Of a DNA stretch of 64,000 nt, positions 54,401 through 62,998 are shown piece after piece (position 1 is the stretch's first letter; each line of letters opens with the position of its first letter). A model generated the notes under the pieces. That model had not been told where the DNA came from, ran no database searches, and saw nothing but the letters and a program-made list of their open reading frames with translations. The position numbers and the translations under genes are program-made. The DNA comes from JALZKA01 sp963715405 (GTDB lineage Bacteria > Actinomycetota > Thermoleophilia > Solirubrobacterales > 70-9): NCBI GenBank assembly GCA_963715405.1, contig OY970239.1, positions 1,736,001 to 1,800,000 of the forward strand, in the 5' to 3' direction.

Positions 54401-55405
54401 GATCGTCCGTATGCAGCTCGAGGAGGCCGTCGACCGAGCGGAGGCCGCCGATCACCGCGCGGCCGAGGCAAACGAGCGAGCTCGCCAGGAGATCGAGCGC
54501 GAGCGCGAGAGCCGGTTCCAGGAGATGGAATCCCGCATCGACGAGGTGATGGGCCAGGCGACCGCCTCGGCCGAGCGAGCGCGCTCTTCGCAGCTCGCGC
54601 CGGAGCCGGAACCCGAACAAGAGCCAGAGCCCACCCTAGAGCCGGAGCCCACCCCTGAGCCCGAGCCGGGGCTGGAGCCGGAGGCGCGCACCGGCGAAGA
54701 CGACGAATCCGAGCCGCCGTCCTGGGTGACCGACACAAGCGTCTCCGTCGAAGCAGAGCCGGAGCCGGAGCCGCCCAAGCGCAGCCTGTTCGGCCGGCGC
54801 AAAAAGAAGGAGTCAGAACCCGCGCCGGAGCCGGAGCCCGAGGTCGCGTTCGAGCCCGAGCTAGAGCCGGAGCCGGAACTAGAGCCAGAGCCGGAGGACG
54901 AGCCGGAGCCAGAGCCGGAGCCGGAGGACGAGCCGGAGGACGAGCCGGAGCCAGAGCCGGAGCCGGAGGACGAGCCGGAGGACGAGCCAGAGCCGGAGCC
55001 GGAGCCGGAGGACGAGCCGGAGCCGGAGCCGGAGGACCGGAGCCGGAGCCGGAGGACGAGCCAGAGCCAGAGCCGGAGGACGAACCGGAGGACGAGCCAG
55101 AGCCGGAGCCGGAGGACGAGCCGGAGGACGAGCCGGAGCCGGAGCCGGAGGACGAGCCAGAGCCAGAGCCGGAGGCCGAGCCCGAAGCCGAGGTGATGCG
55201 TGATCCGGCGCCCGAAGGGACGCTCAGCCTCAGCGACGCGTCGTTCGACGAGCTCCGGGACCTCGGCCTTTCGGTCACGCAGGCAAAGCGCGTCATCCGC
55301 TACCGCGAGGAAAACGACGGCATCCGAGACGTGAACGAGCTCGACCGGGTCCCCGGCTTCCCAAAGGCCTTCCTCGAGTACGTAAAGGACCAGGTCGTCC
55401 CGTAA
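51432..55405 (+). CDS. Giant coiled-coil protein with acidic Pro-Glu repeats and a C-terminal helix-hairpin-helix, frameshifted
   Basis: About 1324 residues once a missing base near 55036 is restored. Residues 1-205 are a low-complexity Pro/Glu-rich head; 205-1055 an almost unbroken coiled coil rich in Ala, Glu and Arg; 1055-1250 a Glu-Pro repeat region (EPEPEPEDEPEDEPEP); and the last 65 (SLSDASFDELRDLGLSVTQA, then KRVIRYREENDGIRDVNELD and RVPGFPKAFLEYV) a ComEA-like DNA-binding helix-hairpin-helix. In the given frame the repeats turn into RSRSRRTSQS and stop at 55196. It may be a structural or chromosome-organising filament. Divergent from the pilin gene. Confidence 0.75.
54840..55190 (+). 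repeat. GAGCCG/GAGGAC minisatellite coding for Glu-Pro-Asp repeats
   Basis: A purine-rich tract built from GAGCCGGAG and GAGGAC units, mostly in multiples of six bases, runs for about 350 bases inside the coiled-coil gene. Its low complexity invites slippage in replication or assembly, and the single-base frame break at about 55036 lies inside it. Confidence 0.85.
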
Positions 55406-55412
55406 CCCAACG

Positions 55413-55463
55413 CTGAGAGTGCGACAACGGGACACATTGTCCCGCGAGATCACTCTCGGCGAG
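55413..55463. repeat. 51-bp nested palindromic repeat, copy 2
   Basis: Perfect arms GAGAGTG/CACTCTC enclose CGGGACA/TGTCCCG with a three-base centre. It lies between the convergent stops of the coiled-coil gene (55405) and the HDAC-like gene (55472) and aligns without gaps with copy 1 at 32841-32891 (45 of 51 identical). Confidence 0.8.
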
Positions 55464-55471
55464 CGTGGGTG

Positions 55472-56467
55472 CTAGAGCGTCCAGTGCTCCCCGAAGCGCT
55501 CGCGGTACGGCTCGGCAAGCGACGCGTCGGACGCGCCCGGCGCTTCCCCGTCATGGACCGCGGCCAGCGTTGCCACGACCGACGCGCCCAGCGCCCCGGG
55601 GTCGTAGCCACCCTCGAGGCAGATGAGTAGCGGCACCTCGAGCTCAGCTGCAACACCGGCCATCGTCGCCGCCATCGCCCGGTAGCCGTCTTCGGTCACC
55701 TCGCAGGAGGCCAAGGGGTCGGCAAAATGCGCGTCGAAGCCGGCCGAGATCGCAATCAGGCCGGGCCCAAAAGCGCGGGCGACCGGAACGACGACGTGTT
55801 CGGTCAGGGATGTGAACAGGTCATCGCCCGACCCGGCGGGGACCGGCAGGTTCAAGGTGAAGCCCTCCCCCTCCCCCTCGCCGGCATAGGCGATGTCGCC
55901 AGTGCCCGGATAGAGCGGCCAGCCGTGAATGCTGGCGTAGAGGACGCTCGCCGACGCCTTGAAGATCTCCTCGGTGCCGTTGCCGTGATGGACGTCCCAA
56001 TCGAAGACGAGTACGCGGTCAACCCCGCGCGAGCGTGCATGCTCCGCGGCAACCGCAATGTGGTTGACCAGGCAAAAGCCCATCGACTTGGAGCGCTCTG
56101 CATGATGGCCGGGCGGGCGAAGAGCGCAGAAGGCCGCGGAGTCCTCGCCGGCCAGTAGCCGGTCAACCGCATCGCACGCTGCACCCGCCGCGCGCAGGGC
56201 CGCCTCCCAAGACCCCTCGGAAGCGATCGTGTCGAGGTCGATCATGCCGCCGCCCGCCTCGCAGAAACCGGCGATCGCCGTGAGGTGCTCGGGATCGTGC
56301 GCGCGGCTGAGCTGCTCGAGTGAGGCGCGAGGAGCCTCGATCTCCGCCACGCCCGGCAAGGACGCAGCTTCAATTGCTGCCTCGATCGCCCTGATCCTGC
56401 CCGCGTTCTCGGGGTGGGCTCCGGTGTCGTGCCCGTACGACGCGGGGTGCTTGTAGAGCAGGGTCAC
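55472..56467 (-). CDS. Histone deacetylase/acetoin utilisation-like hydrolase
   Basis: 331 residues from GTG 56467. Zinc amidohydrolase of the arginase-deacetylase fold that removes acetyl groups from polyamines, lysines or other amines. Seen: RPPGHHAERSKSMGFCLVNH (catalytic His pair), VFDWDVHHGNGTEEIF (zinc ligands), AISAGFDAHFADP and CLEGGYDPGALG (Tyr near the active site). The substrate is not clear. The longer reading runs through the nadB start region and is antisense to it. Upstream is a 12-bp-arm palindrome. Confidence 0.9.
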   Translation of the reverse strand: MTLLYKHPASYGHDTGAHPENAGRIRAIEAAIEAASLPGVAEIEAPRASLEQLSRAHDPEHLTAIAGFCEAGGGMIDLDTIASEGSWEAALRAAGAACDAVDRLLAGEDSAAFCALRPPGHHAERSKSMGFCLVNHIAVAAEHARSRGVDRVLVFDWDVHHGNGTEEIFKASASVLYASIHGWPLYPGTGDIAYAGEGEGEGFTLNLPVPAGSGDDLFTSLTEHVVVPVARAFGPGLIAISAGFDAHFADPLASCEVTEDGYRAMAATMAGVAAELEVPLLICLEGGYDPGALGASVVATLAAVHDGEAPGASDASLAEPYRERFGEHWTL

Positions 56468-56500
56468 AGGCGGCAATGTTGTCAGGCGCCCTCGCCCCTG

Positions 56501-56528
56501 TGCCAGGCACCATGCGTGGTGCCTGGCA
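56501..56528. repeat. Palindrome TGCCAGGCACCA / TGGTGCCTGGCA
   Basis: Perfect 12-bp arms with loop TGCG, between the divergent starts of the HDAC-like gene (56467) and nadB (56573). It shares the GGCACC core with the inverted repeat at 3230-3295. Confidence 0.75.
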
Positions 56529-56572
56529 CCGGCGCAGGGCTCGATCTGCGAGAGGCGGCTACGGTTTCGCGC

Positions 56573-58028
56573 TTGACCTCGTCTGCTTCCAGCCAGTTGC
56601 CCGTCGTCGTCGTCGGTGCGGGCGCCGCGGGGCTTTACGCCGCGATCAGGGTGGCCGAGCTGGACGTGCCCGTCGTGCTCGTCTCGAGGAAACCGCTTCA
56701 TGAGAGTTCGAGCTACTGGGCGCAGGGCGGCCTCGCCGCTGCCCTCTCAGCGGACGACTCGCCCGAGCGCCACGCAGCCGACACCGTCGCCGCTGGAAGG
56801 GGTCTCTGCCGGCTCGGAGCCGTCCGGACGCTCGTCGATGCCGCCCCCTCGGCGGTCGAGTGGCTGGTCAGAAACGGGATGCGCTTCGACGAGGACACCG
56901 ATGGCGCGCTGGCGCTCGGTCTCGAGGGAGGCCACACCGCAAGGCGCATCGTCCACGCGGGCGGCAGCCAGACCGGCCGTGCGCTGACCGACCGTCTCGC
57001 CGCCATGGTGGCCGCTGACGATCGGATCGAGGTGCAGGAGGGAAGTTCGGCGGTGGCGCTCTGGGCCGACGGGTCGCGCTGCTTCGGCGTGGTACTGTGA
57101 AGCCGGCCCGATGCGGGGCCGGGCGGTCATCCTCGCCACGGGCGGCGGCGCGGCGCTGTGGGAGCGCACTACGAACCCCTGGGGAGCGATCGGCGCCGGT
57201 CCCGTCCTCGCCCACCAGGCCGGTGCCGAGCTTGCAGACCTCGAGTTCTGCCAATTTCACCCGACCGCCCTCTCTGCGCCCGGAACCGAGAGCGACGGCT
57301 CGCTCATAACCGAGGCGGTGCGAGGCGAAGGCGCGACGCTCCTCGACGCCGCCGGTAACCGCTTTACCGACGAGCTCGCGCCGCGCGACCAGGTGGCGGC
57401 CGCGATCGGAGACCGGATGCTGGCGGACGGGACGCCGCACGTCTTGATCGACCTGCGCGAGATCGAGCCCAGCCGCTTTCCGAACGTCTTCGCGATGCTG
57501 GAGCGCGCGGGCCTGAACCCGCGCAACGACCCGGTTCCCGTCGCGCCGGCCGCTCACTACCTCATGGGGGGCATCGTGACCGACACGGAAGGCCGCTCGA
57601 GCCTGCCCGGCCTCTACGCCGTCGGGGAGTGCGCCTGCACAGGACTACACGGTGCGAACCGGCTCGCCTCCAACTCCCTGACCGAATGCTTCGTCTTCGG
57701 CGAGCGCGCCGCCGGCGCCGCGTCCGGGGAGGAACCGCGGGGCCCGGACCCGCCGACGCCGACAAGCTGGCGCTTCGACCCGCCCACGCTTGCGACCCGT
57801 TCGGCGGTGTGGGAGCTGGCCGGCCCGTCGCGTGACGCCGAGCGACTGAGCCGCCTGGCGGATCAGCCCTACCCGCTCGCCTCGCTTCTCGCGCGCGCCG
57901 CCCTTGCGCGACCCGAGTCGCGGGGCTCCCACAGACGAACGGACTTCCCGCTGCCGAGTCCCGAGCTCGACGGGGTACACCTGGTGTTGCGGGACGGGGA
58001 AGACCCGGTGCGCGAGGTGTGGACCTGA
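56573..58028 (+). CDS. nadB: L-aspartate oxidase, frameshifted
   Basis: Oxidises aspartate to iminoaspartate for quinolinate and NAD. FAD-binding LPVVVVGAGAAGLYAAIRVA, SSYWAQGGLAAAL, then ARRIVHAGG; and after the break: ILATGGGAALWERTTNPWG, QFHPTAL, TEAVRGEGATLLDAAGNRFT, HYLMGGIVTD and GLHGANRLASNSLTECFVFG with the catalytic Arg and His. One surplus base near 57097 turns GTACTGGAAGCC into a TGA; corrected, the protein has about 485 residues, slightly short for NadB. Start TTG 56573. nadA and nadC are not in the window. ATG 57111 is not a separate start. Confidence 0.93.
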
Positions 58029-58039
58029 TCGTTCAATCA

Positions 58040-58063
58040 CGCCTCCTCCGATCGAATGAGGCG
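58040..58063. terminator. Hairpin after nadB
   Basis: CGCCTC (58040-58045) and GAGGCG (58058-58063) pair across 12 bases, 12 bases after the nadB stop. No U-tract follows, so termination is uncertain. The remaining 150 bases up to 58216 hold AT-richer promoter-like sequence without a clear consensus. Confidence 0.3.
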
Positions 58064-58215
58064 ACGCTCCCTCGTTCGGGTTAACACGGCCTTAACGATC
58101 GTCCGCTCGCCCTTACCAAAACGGGTGTAACAATCTTCACACCTTCCGGTCAGTCGGGGCAAGAGGCCACGTCGGAAGCCAATGGAGACGGGACTTAAGG
58201 AGCGTACGAAGGGAT

Positions 58216-58671
58216 ATGTACCGCTTTAGCCGATCGATCTACCGCGACCTCGCGCCGCGCGTGGTCGAGGATCACAAGGACGAGACGGGCTGCCGCAACC
58301 GGCAGAAGCTCCTCGAGGCATGCGAGGGCGCCATCCGCAGGATCTCCACCGACCGGCGCTATTTCGCCCGGCCGTCGCGCTCGCTCTTCAACGAGGTGCG
58401 CATGCACTTTGCGATGACCGACCAGCTCTACGTGTGGAACGTGATCGACACGAACATCTCGCTTGCGCTCGAACTTCTCGAGACTGCGCCCGAGCTGCTC
58501 GATATCGAGGGCGGGCCGCGCGAGTGCCGCGCTCACACCCGCAAGGGCACGCCGTGCCAGCGTGAGCCGCTCCCAGGACGCGATTACTGCCCCTCGCACA
58601 AGCACCTCGAGGAGACCTTCGAGGAGGCCGAGCTCGGCATCGTGTTCGACGAGCCACTGGTTCACGCCTAG
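58216..58671 (+). CDS. Hypothetical protein with C-terminal Cys/His knuckle
   Basis: 151 residues. The N-terminal 105 residues are helical (RFSRSIYRDLAPRVVEDHKD, then NRQKLLEACEGAIRRISTD and YVWNVIDTNISLALELLE). The C-terminus CRAHTRKGTPC followed by REPLPGRDYCPSHKHL has the spacing C-x9-C-x9-C-x2-H of a zinc knuckle of the kind in DUF5763 proteins. A nucleic-acid or protein-binding role is possible. It is encoded alone between nadB and the hydantoinase genes. Confidence 0.6.
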   Translation: MYRFSRSIYRDLAPRVVEDHKDETGCRNRQKLLEACEGAIRRISTDRRYFARPSRSLFNEVRMHFAMTDQLYVWNVIDTNISLALELLETAPELLDIEGGPRECRAHTRKGTPCQREPLPGRDYCPSHKHLEETFEEAELGIVFDEPLVHA

Positions 58672-58699
58672 CCCAGGTAGCTCGCGCAATAATCCCCGG

Positions 58700-60682
58700 G
58701 TGCTGCTCGGGGTCGATGTCGGCGGAACGTTTACCGACGCTGTCCTCTTCGACGGCGCTGCCGTGCACACGGCAAAGTCGCCGACAACGCCCGGCGAGGA
58801 ATCCGAGGGCGTCCTCGCTGCGATCTCGGCGGTGATCGAGTCGGCGGGTGCGTCCACCGCGGACGTCAAACGGTTCGTCCACGGCATGACCGTGGGTACC
58901 AACGCCCTCCTCGAAGAGCGCGGCGCGCGGACGGTGCTCGTCACCACTGACGGCTTTCAGGACGTGCTCGAGATCGGCCGCCAGGACCGCCCCGAGCTCT
59001 ACAACCTCTGCGCTCCCAAGCCGGCTCCGCTCGCCGCACCTGGCGACCGGGTTGGCGCCGGCGGGCGGATCGGCCCCGAAGGCGAGGTCGAGCCGCTCCC
59101 GCAGGATGAGCCGGGCCGCATCGCCGGGGCGATCGAGGACCTCCATCCGGAATCCGTCGCCGTCTGCCTCCTCTTCTCCTACGTCGACCCCTCGCACGAA
59201 AAGCGCATCGCCGGCGAGATCAGAGATCGCCTCCGCGACGTTCACGTCTCCGTTTCTCACGAGGTCCTGCCACGCTTTCGCGAGTACGAACGGACCTCGA
59301 CCACGGTCGTGGACGCCTACCTCTCACCTCTCCTCGGCGCCTACCTCTCCCGCCTCGCGGACGCTGCCGGCGAGGAGGGCCTGCCCGATCCGGAGATCAT
59401 GCGCTCCTCGGGCGGAGTCGCGCCGTGGCGCGAAGCTGCGAGCCAAGGCGCTTGGAGCGTGCTCTCGGGACCGGCCGGCGGCGCTGTCGGCGCCGGGCTG
59501 GTCGCGCGCCTTTCGGGCGACGGTGACGCCGTCGGCCTGGACATGGGCGGTACCTCCTGCGACGTCTGCGTAATCGAGGAGGGTCGCGTTCAGGTCACCG
59601 AGACCCGAGAGATCTCCGGTCGCGTGATCCAGCTTCCGATGGTGGATGTCCATACCGTCGGTGCCGGCGGCGGGTCCGTCGGCTGGGTCGACCACGGGGG
59701 CGCGCTTCGGGTCGGGCCCCGCTCGGCGGGCGCCGACCCTGGCCCCGCTTGCTACGGGCGGGGCGGTACAGAGGCCACGGTCACCGATGCGAACCTCGTC
59801 CTGGGCCGCCTCGCTGCCGAGTCGAGCCTCGCCGGCGGTGTCGAGCTCGACCCGGACGCGGCCGCCCACGCTGTCCGGGCGCTGGGCGAGAGGCTCGGGC
59901 TCGGCGAAACCGATGCGGCGATGGGGATCATCACCCTTGCGAACTCCGAGATGGTGCGCGCGCTGAGGGTGGTCACCGTGAACCGCGGCATCGATCCTCG
60001 CGACTTCGCGCTTCTGCCGTTCGGCGGCGCGGGCCCTATGCACGCCGCCGAGCTCGCCACCGAGATGGGGATGAAGAGGCTGATCTCGCCGCGTGCGAGC
60101 GGAGTCCTCTCCGCCCTAGGCCTCCTCGCCTCCGCACGCCGTCGCGACACCGCGCGCACGGTGATGATGGGCGCCGATGAACTCGATGAGGGCCGAATCG
60201 CCGAGGCCGTCTCGGAGTTGCGCCGCACGGTCGCAGAAGGAATGGCGAACCCAGCGGAGACCGTGTCCTACGAGCTTCGCTACGAGGGCCAATCGTTCGA
60301 GCTTTCGGTCGAGGCCGGGCCCAAACCCGAACGCGCTGAGCTGGTGGATGCGTTCGCCAGGGCGCACGAGGAGCGCTACGGCTTCAAGGTGGCGGAGGCG
60401 CCGGTCGAGCTGGTCGCGATTCGCCTCGCGCTCTCGGAGGACGCCTCGGAGCCCGCGCTCGTTGCCGGCGAAGCCGATTTCGAGGAAGGCTCGCGCCGGG
60501 TCTACCTCGGCGGAAAATGGCGCGATGCGTTCGTCGGCCGGGGCGAACCCGCTGAGGCCGCGACCTTCGAGGGTCCTGCGGTACTCGAGCTCTTAGAGTC
60601 CACGCTGGTCTTGCCTCCAGCCTGGAGGGCCGAAGTGGACTCCCATGGCTCGATCGTCGCCGAGAGGAGCGTCGATGGGTGA
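58700..60682 (+). CDS. Hydantoinase/oxoprolinase subunit A
   Basis: 660 residues from GTG 58700. ATP-dependent cleavage of a cyclic amide, such as N-methylhydantoin or 5-oxoproline, together with subunit B. Seen: LLGVDVGGTFTDAVLFDG (N-terminal ASKHA-like phosphate loop), FVHGMTVGTNALLEERGART, GLDMGGTSCDVCVIEEG, ADPGPACYGRGG and NRGIDPRDFALLPFGGAGPM. The stop overlaps the start of subunit B by eight bases. The natural substrate is not readable. The frame extends to 58463 over the knuckle gene out of phase; GTG 58700 fits the family start. Confidence 0.92.
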   Translation: MLLGVDVGGTFTDAVLFDGAAVHTAKSPTTPGEESEGVLAAISAVIESAGASTADVKRFVHGMTVGTNALLEERGARTVLVTTDGFQDVLEIGRQDRPELYNLCAPKPAPLAAPGDRVGAGGRIGPEGEVEPLPQDEPGRIAGAIEDLHPESVAVCLLFSYVDPSHEKRIAGEIRDRLRDVHVSVSHEVLPRFREYERTSTTVVDAYLSPLLGAYLSRLADAAGEEGLPDPEIMRSSGGVAPWREAASQGAWSVLSGPAGGAVGAGLVARLSGDGDAVGLDMGGTSCDVCVIEEGRVQVTETREISGRVIQLPMVDVHTVGAGGGSVGWVDHGGALRVGPRSAGADPGPACYGRGGTEATVTDANLVLGRLAAESSLAGGVELDPDAAAHAVRALGERLGLGETDAAMGIITLANSEMVRALRVVTVNRGIDPRDFALLPFGGAGPMHAAELATEMGMKRLISPRASGVLSALGLLASARRRDTARTVMMGADELDEGRIAEAVSELRRTVAEGMANPAETVSYELRYEGQSFELSVEAGPKPERAELVDAFARAHEERYGFKVAEAPVELVAIRLALSEDASEPALVAGEADFEEGSRRVYLGGKWRDAFVGRGEPAEAATFEGPAVLELLESTLVLPPAWRAEVDSHGSIVAERSVDG

Positions 60683-62213
60683 GCTCGACCCGATCGCCCT
60701 TGGGGTTCAGGTTGGGCGCCTTCGGGCCGTCTGCGACGAGATGGGCGCGGTCCTCATCCGCTCGGCCCACTCGCCGAACATAAAGGAGCGCCGCGACTGC
60801 TCCGCCGCACTGTTCGACCGCGGCGGCGAGCTCGTGATGCAGGCCGAGCACATCCCGGTCCACCTCGGCTCGATGCCGGACGCCGTCGCGGCGATCATGG
60901 AAGAAGAGCAGCGCCCGGGGAGCTCGTGGATCCTCAACGACCCGTTTCGCGGCGGCACGCACTTGCCCGACATAACCCTCATAACGCCCGTCTTCTCTGG
61001 GTCCGAGCTCGCGGGCTTCGTCGCGAGCCGCGCGCATCACGCGGACGTAGGGGGTGCCGAACCTGGCTCGATGCCGGCCTTTTCGCGCGCGCTCTCCGAA
61101 GAGGGCGTCGTGATCTCGCCCACCCGGGTCGTAGAGCTCAGCGACCTGGACGACCTCACATCCGAGATGCGCAACCGCCCCCAGCGTCTGGCTGACCTGC
61201 GCGCGCAGTGGGCCGCGAACGAGCTCGGGACCCGGCGCTTCGACGAGTTGATCGAGGCGGGCGGACTCGAGGAGACAAGGGCGGGGATGAGCGAGATCCT
61301 GGACTACGCCGAGCGCCGTACTCGCGCCCGCCTCGAAGACCTTCCCGACGGCGAGTGGGAGGCCGAGGACGTGCTCGAGGGCGGCTCCGGCGCCGCGGAC
61401 GACATCACGCTTCGTGTGAAGGCGGCGATCGCGGGCGACGAGCTCACGCTTGACTTCGCGGGCAGCGCCGAGCAGGTCGGAGGAAATCTCAACTGCCCGC
61501 TCTCGGTCACGCGGTCGGCCGCGTTTTTCTGCGTCCGGGTTCTGCTCGACCCCGAGGCCCCTCCGTCGGCGGGCGCTCATCGCCCAGTCGGAGTCTCGGC
61601 ACCCGAGGGCTCGGTCCTCAACGCGCGCGACGGCGCTGCAGTTGCAGGAGGCAACGTCGAGACCTCGAGCAGGGTCGCCGATCTGGTCTTCTCCGCCTTG
61701 GCCGAGGTCGCAGACGGACCCGCGCAGGGTCAGGGCACGATGAACAACCTCACCCTCGGCGGCGTCGAGGGATCTGACTGGACCTATTACGAGACGCTGG
61801 GCGGAGGCCAGGGAGCATGCGCCCATGCGTCCGGCCCGGACGCGATCCACGTCGCGATGTCCAACACCCTCAACACCCCGGTCGAGGCGCTAGAGAGCGA
61901 GCTGCCGCTCCGGGTCCGCGAGCTCTCCATCCGGCGCGGCTCAGGCGGAGAGGGTGAGCACCGGGGCGGTGACGGCATCGTGCGTGAGCTCGAAGCGCTC
62001 GATCCGATGCGCTACAGCCTGATCACCGAGCGCCGGCGCCACGCCCCGCGCGGGCGAAACGGCGGCGGGAACGGCGAGCCCGGAAAGAATCTCGTGAACG
62101 GCGACGAGGTGCCGGCCAAGGCGACGGGCGAGCTCGCGAAGGGCCACACACTCAGGGTCGAGACGCCTGGCGGAGGTGGGTTCGGCGTTGCGTCCGAGGA
62201 ATCCGGCGACTGA
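60675..62213 (+). CDS. Hydantoinase/oxoprolinase subunit B
   Basis: 512 residues from ATG 60675. Partner of the A subunit. Signatures: SPNIKERRDCSAALFDRGGE, QAEHIPVHLGSMPDAV, WILNDPFRGGTHLPDITLIT, ASRAHHADVGGAEPGSMP, GNVETSSRVADLV and the C-terminal VETPGGGGFG. Length is normal for a short type-B subunit. Overlaps hyuA by eight bases, so both are translated from one message. Confidence 0.93.
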   Translation: MGELDPIALGVQVGRLRAVCDEMGAVLIRSAHSPNIKERRDCSAALFDRGGELVMQAEHIPVHLGSMPDAVAAIMEEEQRPGSSWILNDPFRGGTHLPDITLITPVFSGSELAGFVASRAHHADVGGAEPGSMPAFSRALSEEGVVISPTRVVELSDLDDLTSEMRNRPQRLADLRAQWAANELGTRRFDELIEAGGLEETRAGMSEILDYAERRTRARLEDLPDGEWEAEDVLEGGSGAADDITLRVKAAIAGDELTLDFAGSAEQVGGNLNCPLSVTRSAAFFCVRVLLDPEAPPSAGAHRPVGVSAPEGSVLNARDGAAVAGGNVETSSRVADLVFSALAEVADGPAQGQGTMNNLTLGGVEGSDWTYYETLGGGQGACAHASGPDAIHVAMSNTLNTPVEALESELPLRVRELSIRRGSGGEGEHRGGDGIVRELEALDPMRYSLITERRRHAPRGRNGGGNGEPGKNLVNGDEVPAKATGELAKGHTLRVETPGGGGFGVASEESGD

Positions 62214-62242
62214 CGGCGAATTTCGCAACTTCTCTCACATAC

Positions 62243-62271
62243 TTGGCAAAACCGCGAAAATTTCGTAACCT
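62243..62271 (+). promoter_or_regulatory. Sigma-A promoter of the DUF1802-DUF1152 pair
   Basis: TTGGCA (62243-62248), 17 bases, TAACCT (62266-62271). Overlapping it are near-identical direct repeats AATTTCGCAAC (62219-62229) and AATTTCGTAAC (62259-62269), 40 bases apart, which could be a regulator site. The leader is about 90 bases. Confidence 0.55.
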
Positions 62272-62368
62272 GCCTCGCCTCAGCCCTGCCTCAGCGCCTG
62301 GAAGCGCCCCCGAGGCCCGGACAACAATCCCTCTCCCTAGCTCCGACCCTCCGACCACCACCCGCGAC

Positions 62369-62998
62369 ATGCCGATTGCCTTCAAAGAATGGGCCGTGAC
62401 AGTGCGCGCCCTCGCCGAGTGCGAACAGCTCATCACCATGCGGAAGGGCGGAATCCGCGAGGAGAACAAGCATTTCGAGCTCGAGCACGACCAGTTCTTC
62501 CTTTACCCCACCTTCGACCATCAGCGGAACGACCTGGTCCGCGAATCCCATCATCCCGAGCTTCCCCGAGCGCTCGAGGAAGGCGTGTGGCCCGACGACG
62601 AGCCCACGCCCAGGGCGCTCCTTCAGGACGGAGGCATCCCCCAGCCCGACCGCGTCCGGATCCGGGCGTGGGCCGAGGTGACGGACCACTGGACGACGGA
62701 TGACCCTCGCGTCGTCGACGCACTCTCTCCTTTCCACGTCTGGACCCCTGACTACGCGATGAAGCGGCTCGGCTGGAAGCGCCGCCACCCGCTCCACGTG
62801 ATGTTGCTTCGGGTCTACCGGATCCCGCGCCCGGTGACGGTCCGCGTCCGCGACGAGTACCACGGCTGCCGTTCCTGGGTGGACATCGAGCGCGACCTTC
62901 CCTTCGAGGGCACTCCCGTCATGGCCGACGAGGAGTTCGACCGCGCCGCGGAGATCATCCGCGACGTCGCCGGCCAGTCCGAAGCCGCGCTGGTCTGA
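62369..62998 (+). CDS. DUF1802 family protein
   Basis: 209 residues from ATG 62369. The N-terminal AFKEWAVTVRALAECEQLIT MRKGGI and HFELEHDQFFLYPTFDHQ are the DUF1802 signature, a family of unknown function with possible nucleotide-binding or nuclease-like character that I cannot confirm. Basic/aromatic residues in HHPELPRALEEG and HVWTPDYAMKRLGWKRRH complete the domain. The stop TGA overlaps the next frame. It starts a two-gene unit with its own promoter. Confidence 0.75.
   Translation: MPIAFKEWAVTVRALAECEQLITMRKGGIREENKHFELEHDQFFLYPTFDHQRNDLVRESHHPELPRALEEGVWPDDEPTPRALLQDGGIPQPDRVRIRAWAEVTDHWTTDDPRVVDALSPFHVWTPDYAMKRLGWKRRHPLHVMLLRVYRIPRPVTVRVRDEYHGCRSWVDIERDLPFEGTPVMADEEFDRAAEIIRDVAGQSEAALV

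Noticed and set aside
53860..55453. Long minus-strand frames coding for Ser-Gly and Pro-Ala repeats
   Set aside because: Antisense of the Glu-Pro repeat tract and coiled-coil gene; composition is a mirror of the real codons.
57111..58028. Separate short FAD protein starting at ATG 57111
   Set aside because: It lacks the FAD-binding N-terminus, which is just upstream in another frame; one base joins them as nadB.
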